This document shows, piece after piece, positions 16,805 through 25,468 of a DNA stretch of 64,000 nucleotides. Under the pieces are notes generated by a model. The model saw only the letters and a program-made list of their open reading frames with translations. It had not been told where the DNA came from and did not search any database. Each line of letters starts with the position of its first letter. Positions within the stretch are counted from its first letter, which is position 1. The position numbers and the translations under genes were made by a program. The stretch comes from an uncultured Actinomycetes bacterium (GTDB lineage Bacteria; Actinomycetota; Thermoleophilia; RBG-16-64-13), in NCBI GenBank assembly GCA_903873715.1, contig CAIQPS010000080.1, positions 1-64,000 of the forward strand, read 5' to 3'.

Positions 16805-17830
16805 GTGAAGACCATCGACTTTGAAACGCACTTCGTCACGCAGGAATGGGTGGATGCGACCTACGCAAACCCGGGCTACCCGAAGTTCAAGGACGATCCT
16901 GCCACCGGCCGCCGCCGGATGTACTACCGGGAGGACGCCTTCGAGCCGCACGGCGACTTCTTGCTCGACCGCCTGCTCGACATCGGTGACGGGCGCATCG
17001 CGGAGATGGACAAGGGCGGCATCGACAAGGCCATCCTGTCGCTGACTTCGCCGGGCGTCGACCACTTCGACCCTGCTGTCGGCACCGGCATCGCCCGCCG
17101 CGCCAACGACGCGCTGGCCGCGGCCATCGCGAAACACCCCGACCGGTTGATGGGCTTCGCCGCACTGGCTCCCAAGGACCCGCAGGCCGCAGCCGCCGAA
17201 CTCGAGCGCTGCGTCAAGGAGTTCGGTTTCAAAGGCTGGAAGACTCACTCCAACTTCGGCGACTCGTACATCGACGACAAGCGGTACTGGCCGATCCTGG
17301 CCAAGGCTGAGGAACTGGGCGTGGTCATCTACCTGCACCCGGTCGCCCCGATGATCAAGGAGCTGCGCACCTACGGGCTACCTCTGGCCGGCGCCGCCTT
17401 CGGTTTCGGTGTGGAGACCGCCACCGCCATGATGCGGCTCGTGCTGTCCGGCGCGTTCGACGCGTTCCCGAAGCTCAAGATCATGCTCGGTCACTACGCG
17501 GAGGGCCTGCCCTTCCTCATGCAGCGCATCGACCACCCGTTCATCCGGCCGCATCTCAAGGCCTCCGACCCGGAAGTGGTGCCGGACCTCAAGAAGGTGC
17601 CGAGCCAGTACCTGCGCGACAACATGCTCATGACCACGAGCGGAAACTACCTGCCGGCGGCGTTCAAGTGCAGCCGGGAGGCGTTCGGCATGGAATGGAT
17701 CCTGCTGGGGACCGACTATCCCTACGAGGAGATGACCGAGAGCATCGCTTTCCTCGAAGGCCTCGGGCTGTCCCAGGAGGAGAAAGAGCTGCTGTACTAC
17801 AGGAACGCGAGCGCACTGGGGATCGAATGA
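16805..17830 (+). CDS. Amidohydrolase-2 family decarboxylase/hydrolase
   Basis: A 341-residue metal-dependent enzyme of the ACMSD / gamma-resorcylate decarboxylase group. The first metal motif is E7-T-H9 (DFETHF), the EEH/EAH variant typical of nonoxidative aromatic decarboxylases rather than the HxH of true amidohydrolases. Further expected ligands are H178 (YLHPV), H230 (LGHYAEGLPF) and D304 (GTDYPYEE). GTG 16805 follows AAAGGAG. The stop overlaps the next start (ATGA), so translation is coupled to the RdhA-like protein and the two probably act in one pathway. Decarboxylation or hydrolysis of a substituted aromatic acid is likely, but the substrate is unknown. Confidence 0.88.
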   Translation: MKTIDFETHFVTQEWVDATYANPGYPKFKDDPATGRRRMYYREDAFEPHGDFLLDRLLDIGDGRIAEMDKGGIDKAILSLTSPGVDHFDPAVGTGIARRANDALAAAIAKHPDRLMGFAALAPKDPQAAAAELERCVKEFGFKGWKTHSNFGDSYIDDKRYWPILAKAEELGVVIYLHPVAPMIKELRTYGLPLAGAAFGFGVETATAMMRLVLSGAFDAFPKLKIMLGHYAEGLPFLMQRIDHPFIRPHLKASDPEVVPDLKKVPSQYLRDNMLMTTSGNYLPAAFKCSREAFGMEWILLGTDYPYEEMTESIAFLEGLGLSQEEKELLYYRNASALGIE

Positions 17831-19035
17831 TGGAACGCTTGAAGTATCGCGACATCCTCTATGACGACAGGCAGATCGGGCTGTGGCCCACGGACAAGCT
17901 GAAGCGGGTCCCGAAGCCCACCAACGACATCGTCGGCACGATAGAGCGGCGTGACGAGCGTGAAAGCCCCTTCGGGAAGTCGCTGTTCGGGGAGTACGGG
18001 GAGGAGATCCAGCGCGAGTTCATGCGCATGACCCGCCGCTATCCCCTGGGCGCGTCGTTCTGGGACATGACGGACATCGTCAACAACGCCATCCTGCGCA
18101 AGCGGAACCCGGTGGCCCCGGAGCGGGCGCCCATCCCCGAAGACCCGCGGGTGCTGAGCCGGCACATCAAGATGCTCGGGCACTTCCTCGGTGCCGACCT
18201 CGTGGGCATCGGGCCGCTGAGCCAGTCGGCGGTCTACAGCCACAACATGAAAGGCCGGGAGCTCGAGGCGCCGTTCAAGTACGCCATCGTGCTGCTGGCC
18301 CGCAAGTACGAGCCCACCTGGAACGCCGCCAACGGGTGGGAGGAGATCGTCGACCCGGCGAGCTTCCAGGCATACCAGCGCCTGCTCATGCAGACCGAGA
18401 CCATGGCCAACTACATGCGCCGGCTCGGGTTCGAGGCCGAAGCCTCCAACATGAACCGCTATCTCACCCTCATGCCGCAGGTGGTGCTCGACGCGGGCCT
18501 CGGGGAGGTGTCCCGCATGGGCATCATCCTCAACCCGTTCCTGGGCGCCAACTTCAAAGCGGCCTGCGTGCTCACCAACATGGAACTCGAGGTGGACGGC
18601 TACATCGACTTCGGCCTACAGGACTACTGCAGCAAGTGCACGGTCTGCGCGCAGCAGTGCCCGTCCGGCGCCATCCCGCGCGGGCCCAAGACCCTCTACA
18701 ACGGCTACTACACCTGGAAGCTGGACAGCAAGACCTGCTCCGACTTCGACGTGCTGAACAAGGAAGGCTGCGTGTGCGGGCGCTGCACCAAGGTCTGCCC
18801 GTGGCACGTGCCCTTCGCCGAACCGCGGGACTTCGACGCCTGGGACGGCAGCAACGAATGGCTGCACAAGTACGTGGACGCGCAGAAGGCCCGCCTGGTC
18901 GCCGAGAACTACGTCCACCCGACGGAGGCCACCGACAAGTGGTGGTTCCAGCTGGACGAGCAGGACGGCAAGCTGGTGTTCTACGACGAGCGGAACGAGC
19001 AGAAGGTCTGCAAGGAGTACCCGCTTCAGAGGTAG
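17827..19035 (+). CDS. Soluble reductive-dehalogenase-like FeS/corrinoid protein
   Basis: About 402 residues, homologous over its whole length to reductive dehalogenase catalytic subunits. Signatures: VGIGPLSQSAVYS (126-138, the VGI-PL-x-x-x-x-VYS core of the corrinoid domain), KYAIVLLARKYE, GLGEVSRMGIILNPFLGANFK-type core near 224-244, then FeS motif CSKCTVCAQQCPSGAI (C268, C271, C274, C278) and a second motif GCVCGRCTKVCPW (C315, C317, C320, C324). No Tat signal and no RdhB membrane-anchor gene are present, so it should be cytoplasmic and not respiratory. It lacks a fused flavodoxin/ferredoxin reductase module, so an external electron donor is needed. QueG was considered, but the RdhA-specific motifs and C-terminus fit better. 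Two adjacent ATGs (17827, 17830) are possible starts. Confidence 0.85.
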   Translation: MMERLKYRDILYDDRQIGLWPTDKLKRVPKPTNDIVGTIERRDERESPFGKSLFGEYGEEIQREFMRMTRRYPLGASFWDMTDIVNNAILRKRNPVAPERAPIPEDPRVLSRHIKMLGHFLGADLVGIGPLSQSAVYSHNMKGRELEAPFKYAIVLLARKYEPTWNAANGWEEIVDPASFQAYQRLLMQTETMANYMRRLGFEAEASNMNRYLTLMPQVVLDAGLGEVSRMGIILNPFLGANFKAACVLTNMELEVDGYIDFGLQDYCSKCTVCAQQCPSGAIPRGPKTLYNGYYTWKLDSKTCSDFDVLNKEGCVCGRCTKVCPWHVPFAEPRDFDAWDGSNEWLHKYVDAQKARLVAENYVHPTEATDKWWFQLDEQDGKLVFYDERNEQKVCKEYPLQR

Positions 19036-19083
19036 GCGGGCGCCGCGCGCAGGGGCGCGGCGGTACAAGCACCTGGCATGACA

Positions 19084-19119
19084 CGGGGCCCGGGGCGCCT
19101 TCGGCGCCGCCGGGCCCCG
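19084..19119. terminator. GC-rich hairpin between convergent genes
   Basis: A nested stem CGGGGCCCGG / CCGGGCCCCG (19084-19093 / 19110-19119) has an inner GGCGCC-TTC-GGCGCC. It has only a weak T-rich flank. It probably marks the end of the RdhA transcript. Confidence 0.45.
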
Positions 19120-19203
19120 CCGTTCTCACGGTGAGTGCGAGGCGCCGCCGCCGGGCTGCGGCGCCGCCGTCCGGCGGCGGGCTGCCGTAGGCCCGCCGCG
19201 CGC

Positions 19204-19809
19204 CTACTTCTTGGTCTTCGGCCCCGGTTTGAAGCTGGCCACGATCTGGTCGAGCAAGGGCTTCGCGCGGTCCCAGGTGTCCAGGGCCGCCTGCTTGCTG
19301 AGCTCGTACTCCCGGGCGCCGTCGAACAGGAAGTAGAGCGTCGACCGCATGGGCACCGAGTCCTTGGTGAACGTGTACGTGATCTCGTAGCCCTTGAGTT
19401 CCGCCGCGGTGGTCTGGGTGAGGTCCTTCTCCACCTTCACATCGTTGGTCTGGTTCTCCAGGGATGCGAGCACGCTCCCGAGCTCGGTCTTGATGTCGGA
19501 CGACCAGGGGTCGTCCACCGTGAAGCTGAGGTTGTACACCATGACCATTGCCAGGTCGACATAGGTCCCACCCACCTTGGTGCCGGTGGGGTCGTAGACT
19601 CCGACGTTCCCGGCCACGGCACCGCCCGCGGTGACGTCGCTGGTACCGATCTGCACCTTCCAGGTCTCGGGATAGGAGAAGCTGTAGCCGTACTTGGAGT
19701 CGTTGTAGACCTTCTGTGTGGAGCCGCAGCCGGCCAGGGCCATCGCCGAAAGGGCGAGGGCCAGGAACAACGCGGCGCAGATCACGACAGAACTTCTCAG
19801 ACGCTTCAT
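19204..19809 (-). CDS. Lipoprotein with PsbP/DUF1795-like fold
   Basis: A 201-residue exported lipoprotein. There is a signal peptide with lipobox MALAGC (Cys about 28), then YGYSFSYPETWKV, the opening signature of PsbP-like/DUF1795 lipoproteins, and a single alternating beta/alpha domain ending LLDQIVASFKPG. ATG 19809 has AAGGA about seven bases upstream. Function is unknown; these proteins are generally small periplasmic or cell-surface accessory proteins. It is divergent from the YchF-like gene. Confidence 0.75.
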   Translation of the reverse strand: MKRLRSSVVICAALFLALALSAMALAGCGSTQKVYNDSKYGYSFSYPETWKVQIGTSDVTAGGAVAGNVGVYDPTGTKVGGTYVDLAMVMVYNLSFTVDDPWSSDIKTELGSVLASLENQTNDVKVEKDLTQTTAAELKGYEITYTFTKDSVPMRSTLYFLFDGAREYELSKQAALDTWDRAKPLLDQIVASFKPGPKTKK

Positions 19810-19993
19810 ATCGCCATCCTTCTGCCAACCCCGAGGCGCGCGGCTCGGGCTACCGAAGCGGACCGTAGGGCTCCATCGTACCCCACATACGGACGGGACA
19901 GATTGCCTGGGCTACACTGGAGGCCGGGGCTCCGTTTCTCGACAGCCTGATAGGCCCCGGCGGGCGCGGGGCATCGATCGACGGGAGGCAGCA

Positions 19994-21007
19994 GTGGAGG
20001 CACGCATCATCGGGCTCAAAGGGTGCGGCAAGACGACCCTTGTGGCGGCTCTTGCCGAGGGCAAGGGCGAAGGCCACGTGGCCACCGTCCATGTCGGCGA
20101 CGCCCGGGTCCGCGCCCTCTCCGAGATCTTCCAGCCCAAGAAGACCACGTTCGCCGAGTTCAAGGTGCGCGAGGTGGCCTGGCCCGAGGCCACCGGCCGC
20201 AAGGGTGAGATGGAGAAGTACCTCGACGCTCTGGGTGGCGGGCAGGTCTACGTGCACGTGCTCCGCGGATTCGACAGCCCGATGCTCGGCGAAGAGGCCC
20301 ATCCCGTCGACGACCTCGCCGAACTGGACAACGAGTTCGTCATGTTCGACCTCATCCGCATCGAGCGCGCCTTCGAGCGTTCCAAGAAGGCGCCCATGCC
20401 GGACACCGGCAAGAAGGCCCTGCTCAAGTGCCAGCAGCATCTCGAAGCCGAGACCCCGTTGCGCGAGGTCGACTTCGACGAGGCGGACCTGGCCTTCATC
20501 CGGCAGTACCAGTTCCTCACGCTTACGCCGCAGCTGTTGCTGCTGAACACCGAGTCCGGCGCCGCGCCCGACACGAGCGGCCTGGAGGCGGCGGCCCGCG
20601 GGCGGCGGCTTATGGCGTTCCCGTTCCCGGACGCCCTGGACGTGTCACAGTTGTCACCGGAGGAGCAGGCTGAATACGCGGCAGCCCTCGGGTTGCCCGG
20701 TCCGGCCGCGGAGATCGTCGCCCAGGCCGCCTACGAGGAGCTCGGACTCATCAGCTTCCTCACCGCCGGCACCGACGAGGTGCGGGCCTGGCCCATCCGC
20801 CGGGGCGAGACCGCCAAGGAGGCGGCCGGCGCCATCCACAGCGACATCCAACGCGGTTTCATCCGCGCCGAGATCGTCTCCTACGACGACTTCATGAGCC
20901 ACAACGCAAGCATGAAGACGGCCCGGGAGGCGGGCGTGCTGCGGGTGGAGGGCAAGGACTACATCGTCCAGAGCGGGGACATCGTCAACTTCCGGTTCAA
21001 CGTCTGA
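19994..21007 (+). CDS. Degenerate YchF/Obg-like nucleotide-binding protein with TGS domain
   Basis: A 337-residue relative of YchF (OLA1) P-loop proteins that bind ribosomes and ATP. The C-terminal region is unmistakably YchF: AYEELGLISFLTAGTDEVRAWPIR and GFIRAEIVSYDDFMSH (TGS/DUF933). The N-terminus is altered: the P-loop is GLKGCGKT (residues 7-14) where YchF has G-PNVGKS, and the switch II DxAGLV motif is absent, with VREVAWPEATGRK in its place. NTES matches the YchF NxxE specificity motif. GTG 19994 follows GGGAGG. It is likely a paralogue with changed nucleotide chemistry. A canonical ychF would be expected elsewhere in the genome. Confidence 0.82.
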   Translation: MEARIIGLKGCGKTTLVAALAEGKGEGHVATVHVGDARVRALSEIFQPKKTTFAEFKVREVAWPEATGRKGEMEKYLDALGGGQVYVHVLRGFDSPMLGEEAHPVDDLAELDNEFVMFDLIRIERAFERSKKAPMPDTGKKALLKCQQHLEAETPLREVDFDEADLAFIRQYQFLTLTPQLLLLNTESGAAPDTSGLEAAARGRRLMAFPFPDALDVSQLSPEEQAEYAAALGLPGPAAEIVAQAAYEELGLISFLTAGTDEVRAWPIRRGETAKEAAGAIHSDIQRGFIRAEIVSYDDFMSHNASMKTAREAGVLRVEGKDYIVQSGDIVNFRFNV

Positions 21008-21027
21008 CAGCTGGAGCGGCCCTCCAC

Positions 21028-21921
21028 GTGCGACTGTCACTGGTCATAGTCAACTGGAACGGGAGGGACTGGCTGGGCGACTGCCTGGCGTCGGTGGCGG
21101 AGGCCACGGCCGGCACGGAAGCAGAGGTCCTCGTCGTGGACAACGCGTCCACGGACTCGTCGGTGGAGTTCATGGCGGAGCATCACCCGGAGGTCGCGAT
21201 AATACGGAACCCCGAGAACAACGGCTTCGGTCCGGGCGCGCAGCTCGGGGTGAGCGCCGCCCGCGGGGAGTACATCGCCGTGTCCAACTCGGACGTCGCT
21301 TTCACGCCCGGCAGTCTCACCGGCCTGGTCGCCTTCCTTGACGAGCATCCGCGCGCGGCCTGGGCAGGGCCGAAGATCACCGGGCGGTCGGGCAGGATAC
21401 AAAGCCAGGCTCTTCAGCTGGCAGGGATGCTGCAGCCTCTCCGTTACGTCCCCGGCGTGTCCCGGCTGCTTCCCCCCAGGGCCGCCAAGACCCACGACCA
21501 CGCCATCCGCTGCGAGAAGCTCTACGGCGCCTGCATGGTCTTTCGGGCGCCCATGCTTCGCGAGATAGGCGGCATGCCCACCGGCTCCTTCCTAGGCGGC
21601 GAGGAGCAGATCCTCGGTGCCCGCTTCAAGGCGAAGGGCTACGAAGTCTGGTACGTGCCGGAATACTCGGTGCTCCACGACCAGAGCTCGGGGAGGAAGC
21701 GCCGGTGGCCCCACGATGCCGGCATGGCGGAGATGCACAAGGGCAGCAGCCTCAGCATGAGGGAGACGCTGAACCGGGCCGAGTTCGCCGCCTTCCAGGC
21801 TGCGTACATCGTGTTCGTGCTCCTCTGGTTCGTCCGGGGGCTCTTCCGCCGTAAGTTCCGCCTCAGAGCGACACTGACAGTGATACGCAACGCCGTGCGG
21901 GACGCCCTGTTCAGAACCTGA
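21028..21921 (+). CDS. Family 2 glycosyltransferase
   Basis: 297 residues. GT-A fold of GT2: SLVIVNWNGRDWL, VVDNASTDSS, NNGFGPGAQLGV, SNSDV (the metal-binding DxD-like site) and GGEEQILGARFKAKGY for the acceptor side. A C-terminal hydrophobic segment (AAYIVFVLLWFVRGLF, about 255-275) and basic tail suggest membrane association. The protein resembles rhamnosyl-/WbbL-type transferases. GTG start 21028. It is followed 21 bases later by an ABC exporter, suggesting surface glycan assembly and export. Confidence 0.88.
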   Translation: MRLSLVIVNWNGRDWLGDCLASVAEATAGTEAEVLVVDNASTDSSVEFMAEHHPEVAIIRNPENNGFGPGAQLGVSAARGEYIAVSNSDVAFTPGSLTGLVAFLDEHPRAAWAGPKITGRSGRIQSQALQLAGMLQPLRYVPGVSRLLPPRAAKTHDHAIRCEKLYGACMVFRAPMLREIGGMPTGSFLGGEEQILGARFKAKGYEVWYVPEYSVLHDQSSGRKRRWPHDAGMAEMHKGSSLSMRETLNRAEFAAFQAAYIVFVLLWFVRGLFRRKFRLRATLTVIRNAVRDALFRT

Positions 21922-21942
21922 GACCCACCACGGAGAAGGTCC

Positions 21943-23727
21943 TTGCTAACCACCATCCGTCAGGCGTTGTACCTCATGGGGCGCGAGCAGCGCCGGCGCT
22001 GGGTGCTCCTGCTCCTTCTGGCCGTCGTCACAAGCCTGCTAGAGATCGTCTCGGCTACGCTCGTCTACCTGCTCGTGGCCCTTGTGGCCAACTCGGACGG
22101 GGCCGTCAGCCTGCCGTTGATAGGCGACATCCGGTCGTATGCCGGGGGGCTGGACCGGACCACGCTCCTGCTCGTGCTCTGCGGTTTTATGCTCGGGTTC
22201 TTCCTCATCCGGGCCGGGGTGTCGATAACGGCTGAGTACGTGATGGCCAGGATGACCGAGAACGCCGCCGCCCGCCTGTCCCGCAGACTGGTGGCCGGCT
22301 ACCTGGCGATGCCGTACCCGTTCCATCTGAACAGGCACTCGTCCGAGCTCATCCGGAACAGTCACCAGGCCACGCTGGACATCGCCACCGCGGTGTTCTC
22401 TCCGCTCATCCGAGCCGCTTCGGAGACGATCCTGGCCCTCGGCCTGCTCGCCCTGCTCCTCACCGTGTCGCCGATCGGGGCGGTGCTGGCCATCCTCGTG
22501 GTCGGGGGAGCGAGCGCGCTCCTGCTGGCCGTGATCCAGCCGCGCCTCAAGCGTTACAGCATCACCACCTGGGCGCTCGACAAGGAGACGCTTGGCTCCC
22601 TGCAACAGTCGTACGAGGGCGTGCGCGACATCAAGCTCCTCGGCAGGGAAGGCTCGTTCGCACGGACGTACGGGCACGCCCGGTCCCGCCTGGCCCGCAT
22701 GCTCTACACCCGCACCGCGTTGCTCACCGTCCCGCGCCTCATCCTCGAGACATCGCTCATCTGGTTCATCATCGTCTTCTTCATGATCGCTCTGGCGACA
22801 GGCTCGGATGCCCGGGCCGCGCTCTCCACGCTGGGCCTGTTCGCGTACGCCGGTCTGCGGTTGCAGCCGTCGCTCACCCGGGTGGTCTACGGGTTCACCA
22901 GCGTGAAGTTCTCCGGCGCACTCACTGCCGCGCTGCGTGATGACCTGCGGACCATCGAGGAGCAGCCGTCCGAGCAGGAGCCTGTCCGGCCGCTCCCGTT
23001 CGAGACCGAGTTGCAGCTCGAGCACGTCTCCTTCTCTTACGAGGGCAGGACCGCGGAGGCCGTCGCGGATGTCGACCTGGTCATCAGGCGGGGCGAGCAG
23101 ATAGGCATATGCGGCTCCACCGGCGGCGGCAAGACCACCCTCGTGGACCTGATCACCGGTCTGTTGCCCGCGACATCCGGGCGGGTCCTGGCCGACGGCG
23201 CGGACATCGCCGAGGATCTGCGCGGCTGGCAGCGGAACATAGGGATGGTCTCCCAGGTGGTGTTCCTCACGGACGACACCCTTCGCCGCAACATCGCGCT
23301 GGGTGTCGACGACGACGATGTGGACGAGGCGGTCGTCGCAGAGGCGGTGAAAGTCGCCCGCCTTGAGGAGCTGGTGGCGTCGCTACCGGACGGTCTCGAC
23401 ACCGTGGTCGGGGAGCGGGGGGCGAGGATATCCGGAGGCGAGCGGCAGCGGATCGCGATCGCGCGCGCCCTCTACCACCGCCCGCAGGTGCTGATCTTCG
23501 ACGAGGGCACCTCGGCCCTCGACAACCTCACGGAACAATCGCTGATGCGCTCGCTCAGAGAGTTGCGGGGCTCGCATACCATCCTGCTGGTCGCGCACCG
23601 GCTGTCGACGGTCCGGGAGGCGGACCGCGTGGTCTTCATGCAGGACGGGCGGGTCGCCGGAGTCGGCACGTTCCAGGAGCTGTTCGAGCGCTGCGACGCT
23701 TTCAGGCGGATGGCTGAAGCAGGTTGA
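21943..23727 (+). CDS. ABC exporter, fused membrane and ATPase domains
   Basis: A 594-residue half-transporter of the MsbA/lipid-exporter type. Six membrane helices lie within residues 15-310. The ATPase domain has Walker A GSTGGGKTT, signature ISGGERQR, Walker B VLIFDEGTSALD (Gly instead of the usual Ala after the catalytic Glu) and H-loop LVAHRL. The start is TTG 21943, with GGAGAAGG eight bases before it; no ATG is available at this position. Position between glycosyltransferases suggests a lipid-linked oligosaccharide or glycolipid substrate. It should act as a homodimer, as only one half is encoded. Confidence 0.9.
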   Translation: MLTTIRQALYLMGREQRRRWVLLLLLAVVTSLLEIVSATLVYLLVALVANSDGAVSLPLIGDIRSYAGGLDRTTLLLVLCGFMLGFFLIRAGVSITAEYVMARMTENAAARLSRRLVAGYLAMPYPFHLNRHSSELIRNSHQATLDIATAVFSPLIRAASETILALGLLALLLTVSPIGAVLAILVVGGASALLLAVIQPRLKRYSITTWALDKETLGSLQQSYEGVRDIKLLGREGSFARTYGHARSRLARMLYTRTALLTVPRLILETSLIWFIIVFFMIALATGSDARAALSTLGLFAYAGLRLQPSLTRVVYGFTSVKFSGALTAALRDDLRTIEEQPSEQEPVRPLPFETELQLEHVSFSYEGRTAEAVADVDLVIRRGEQIGICGSTGGGKTTLVDLITGLLPATSGRVLADGADIAEDLRGWQRNIGMVSQVVFLTDDTLRRNIALGVDDDDVDEAVVAEAVKVARLEELVASLPDGLDTVVGERGARISGGERQRIAIARALYHRPQVLIFDEGTSALDNLTEQSLMRSLRELRGSHTILLVAHRLSTVREADRVVFMQDGRVAGVGTFQELFERCDAFRRMAEAG

Positions 23728-23740
23728 TCCGTCCAGCCTC

Positions 23741-24412
23741 TCAGGCCGTCCAGACCACGTTCTCGCGCTCGACGCGCGCCGGCACCCCGGCCACCAGGCA
23801 GCCCGGAGGGACGTCGTGGGTGACGACCGCACCGGCGGCGACCACGGCCCCGTCCCCGATGGTGACGCCCTTCAGTATCAACACCCGGCTGCCCACCCAC
23901 ACGTGACGTCCGATGGTCACAGGTTCGATGCTGGAGCGGGCCGACCCCTCGATCTCGTGCGCGTCGGAGTCGCGGATCTCGGTGTTGCGCCCGATGAGCG
24001 TCCCCGCTCCGATGGATATCCTCTTCCGGCAGACGACCGCCACCGATTCGCTGACGGTGACATCTTCCAGCGACAGCGTCGCGCCCTCGTACGCGCGCAC
24101 GTAGGACCCGGCGAAGACCGAACACCGGCCCTTCACCTCCAGCGTGGCTCCGTCGTCGAGGATCAAGCGGGTCTCGAGCCGCGAACCGCGGATGACCTTG
24201 TGCCCGAGTAGCAGCCGGCCCTCCATGTGCATCCGCGCTCCGGAGCGCAACCGGATCCGGCACCATCGTTCGGGAACGAACACGTTCCCGGTCCTGACGT
24301 CCGCCCGGGTGTTCTTGCGCAGCAGGTTGATGGTCAGGAACCATGTCCAGGCGCGGGGCGACAGTCCCATGTAGGACAGAGCCTTCGCCATCGCCCAGAA
24401 CCTGTGTCTCAT
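23741..24412 (-). CDS. Hexapeptide-repeat acyltransferase
   Basis: 223 residues, with a left-handed beta-helix of hexapeptide repeats from about residue 60 to 200, including ISIGAGTLIGRNTEI, VTIGRHVWVGSRVLILKGVTIGDGAVVAAGAVVT and VPPGCLVAGVPAR, the C-terminal signature of NodL/LacA/WbbJ-type O-acetyltransferases. It probably acetylates a sugar of the glycan made by neighbouring transferases, using acetyl-CoA, as a trimer. It converges on the ABC exporter gene (13 bases between stops). ATG 24412. Confidence 0.85.
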   Translation of the reverse strand: MRHRFWAMAKALSYMGLSPRAWTWFLTINLLRKNTRADVRTGNVFVPERWCRIRLRSGARMHMEGRLLLGHKVIRGSRLETRLILDDGATLEVKGRCSVFAGSYVRAYEGATLSLEDVTVSESVAVVCRKRISIGAGTLIGRNTEIRDSDAHEIEGSARSSIEPVTIGRHVWVGSRVLILKGVTIGDGAVVAAGAVVTHDVPPGCLVAGVPARVERENVVWTA

Positions 24413-24466
24413 GGGCCGAGGGTACCACCGCTCACTCGTGACGTCCCACGTTGTAGACTGGCCGGA

Positions 24467-25468
24467 ATGGACGATGCGCCATCAACCGGACCGGCTCGAG
24501 GATCTCGCTTCGCAGTCCAGCGTTCGCTGAAGTGGCTTTCCGATCTCGGCCGCCCGCCGATCGCTGAATGGAGAGGGCCCTCTCTCTGCCTGGCCGACCT
24601 CGAGAAGCCCGGTCTCCCGCCCGGGGCGAGGATAGCCGCCGCCTACGTCGCCTACCATCCCGACGGTGGGTTCCCCGACCGGGTAGGGGCGACCCTCGAG
24701 CAGGTGGACCACGTCTACGTGGTGGACAACACTCCCGCGGTCAACGAGTTCGCGTTCGACGGCCGGGTCACGGTCGTCCGGAACATGCGCAATGCCGGGG
24801 TGGGGGCGGCGTTCGACCAGGCGGCCTCCCGAGCCTCGGCCGACGGGTTCGACTACCTGCTGCTCATGAACCAGCAAGACGCTCCGCGGGCGGGCATGGT
24901 GGACGCGCTCCTGGACGGCATTCGCCGTTGGCCCGGCCGGGCGGCCATAATCGCCCCCGTGCGTGCCGACCGTAACATGGGTCTCCGCTACACGCCCGAG
25001 GATCGGGGCCGGATCTGGCCCGTGCTCGCCGCGGGGGCGGCCGGCAGCTTGTTGGACCTGCGTGCCTACGAGGGATCGGGGCCGTTCCGCGTCGACCTCT
25101 TCATCGATCAGGTTGATCACGAGTACTGTCTTCGTCTGCGCCGCAACGGCTACGACATCGTGCAGACAGGAGACGCAGTGGTGGAGACCGAGTTGGGGAG
25201 CGGATCGCCGCACACCGTGGCGGGCCTCACCTTGGTCACGACCGGTCACAGCCCGCTCCGTCGCTACTACATCACCCGCAACCGCCTGATCGTGGCCCGT
25301 GAATATCCGGACTTCCCCCAATACCGCCGAATCGCGCGCGACTGGACCATCCGGGAGATCCGCAACGTCATCCTCTTCGAGAAGCGGCGCCCGGCAAAAC
25401 TGTTCATGGCCGCCCGCGGAGTGTGGGACTACCTGCGCGGCAAGACCGGCCCGCTGAAGGGCGGCTAG
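24467..25468 (+). CDS. Rhamnosyltransferase-like GT2 glycosyltransferase
   Basis: 333 residues. GT2 family: AAYVAYHPDGGF, VYVVDNTPAVNEF, NAGVGAAFDQAASRA, YLLLMNQQDAPR (a DQD-like metal site as QQD) and FIDQVDHEYCLRLRRNGYDIV, all as in RfbF/WsaF-type rhamnosyltransferases. The C-terminus has RRYYITRNRL typical of this group. ATG 24467 lies only seven bases after TAGACT (24454-24459), so the transcript may be leaderless. The stop region overlaps the convergent radical SAM gene by four bases. Confidence 0.85.
   Translation: MDDAPSTGPARGSRFAVQRSLKWLSDLGRPPIAEWRGPSLCLADLEKPGLPPGARIAAAYVAYHPDGGFPDRVGATLEQVDHVYVVDNTPAVNEFAFDGRVTVVRNMRNAGVGAAFDQAASRASADGFDYLLLMNQQDAPRAGMVDALLDGIRRWPGRAAIIAPVRADRNMGLRYTPEDRGRIWPVLAAGAAGSLLDLRAYEGSGPFRVDLFIDQVDHEYCLRLRRNGYDIVQTGDAVVETELGSGSPHTVAGLTLVTTGHSPLRRYYITRNRLIVAREYPDFPQYRRIARDWTIREIRNVILFEKRRPAKLFMAARGVWDYLRGKTGPLKGG

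Noticed and set aside
17827-19035. Epoxyqueuosine reductase QueG as identity of the RdhA-like gene
   Set aside because: The spacing of the second FeS motif, VGIGPL...VYS and the C-terminus match RdhA better; confirmation needs phylogeny.
24429-24437. CGCTCACTC as a fifth TetR-regulon site before the GT2 gene at 24467
   Set aside because: Only nine bases match and the gene is functionally unrelated; it may be a -35 variant. Kept as a caution in the regulon finding.
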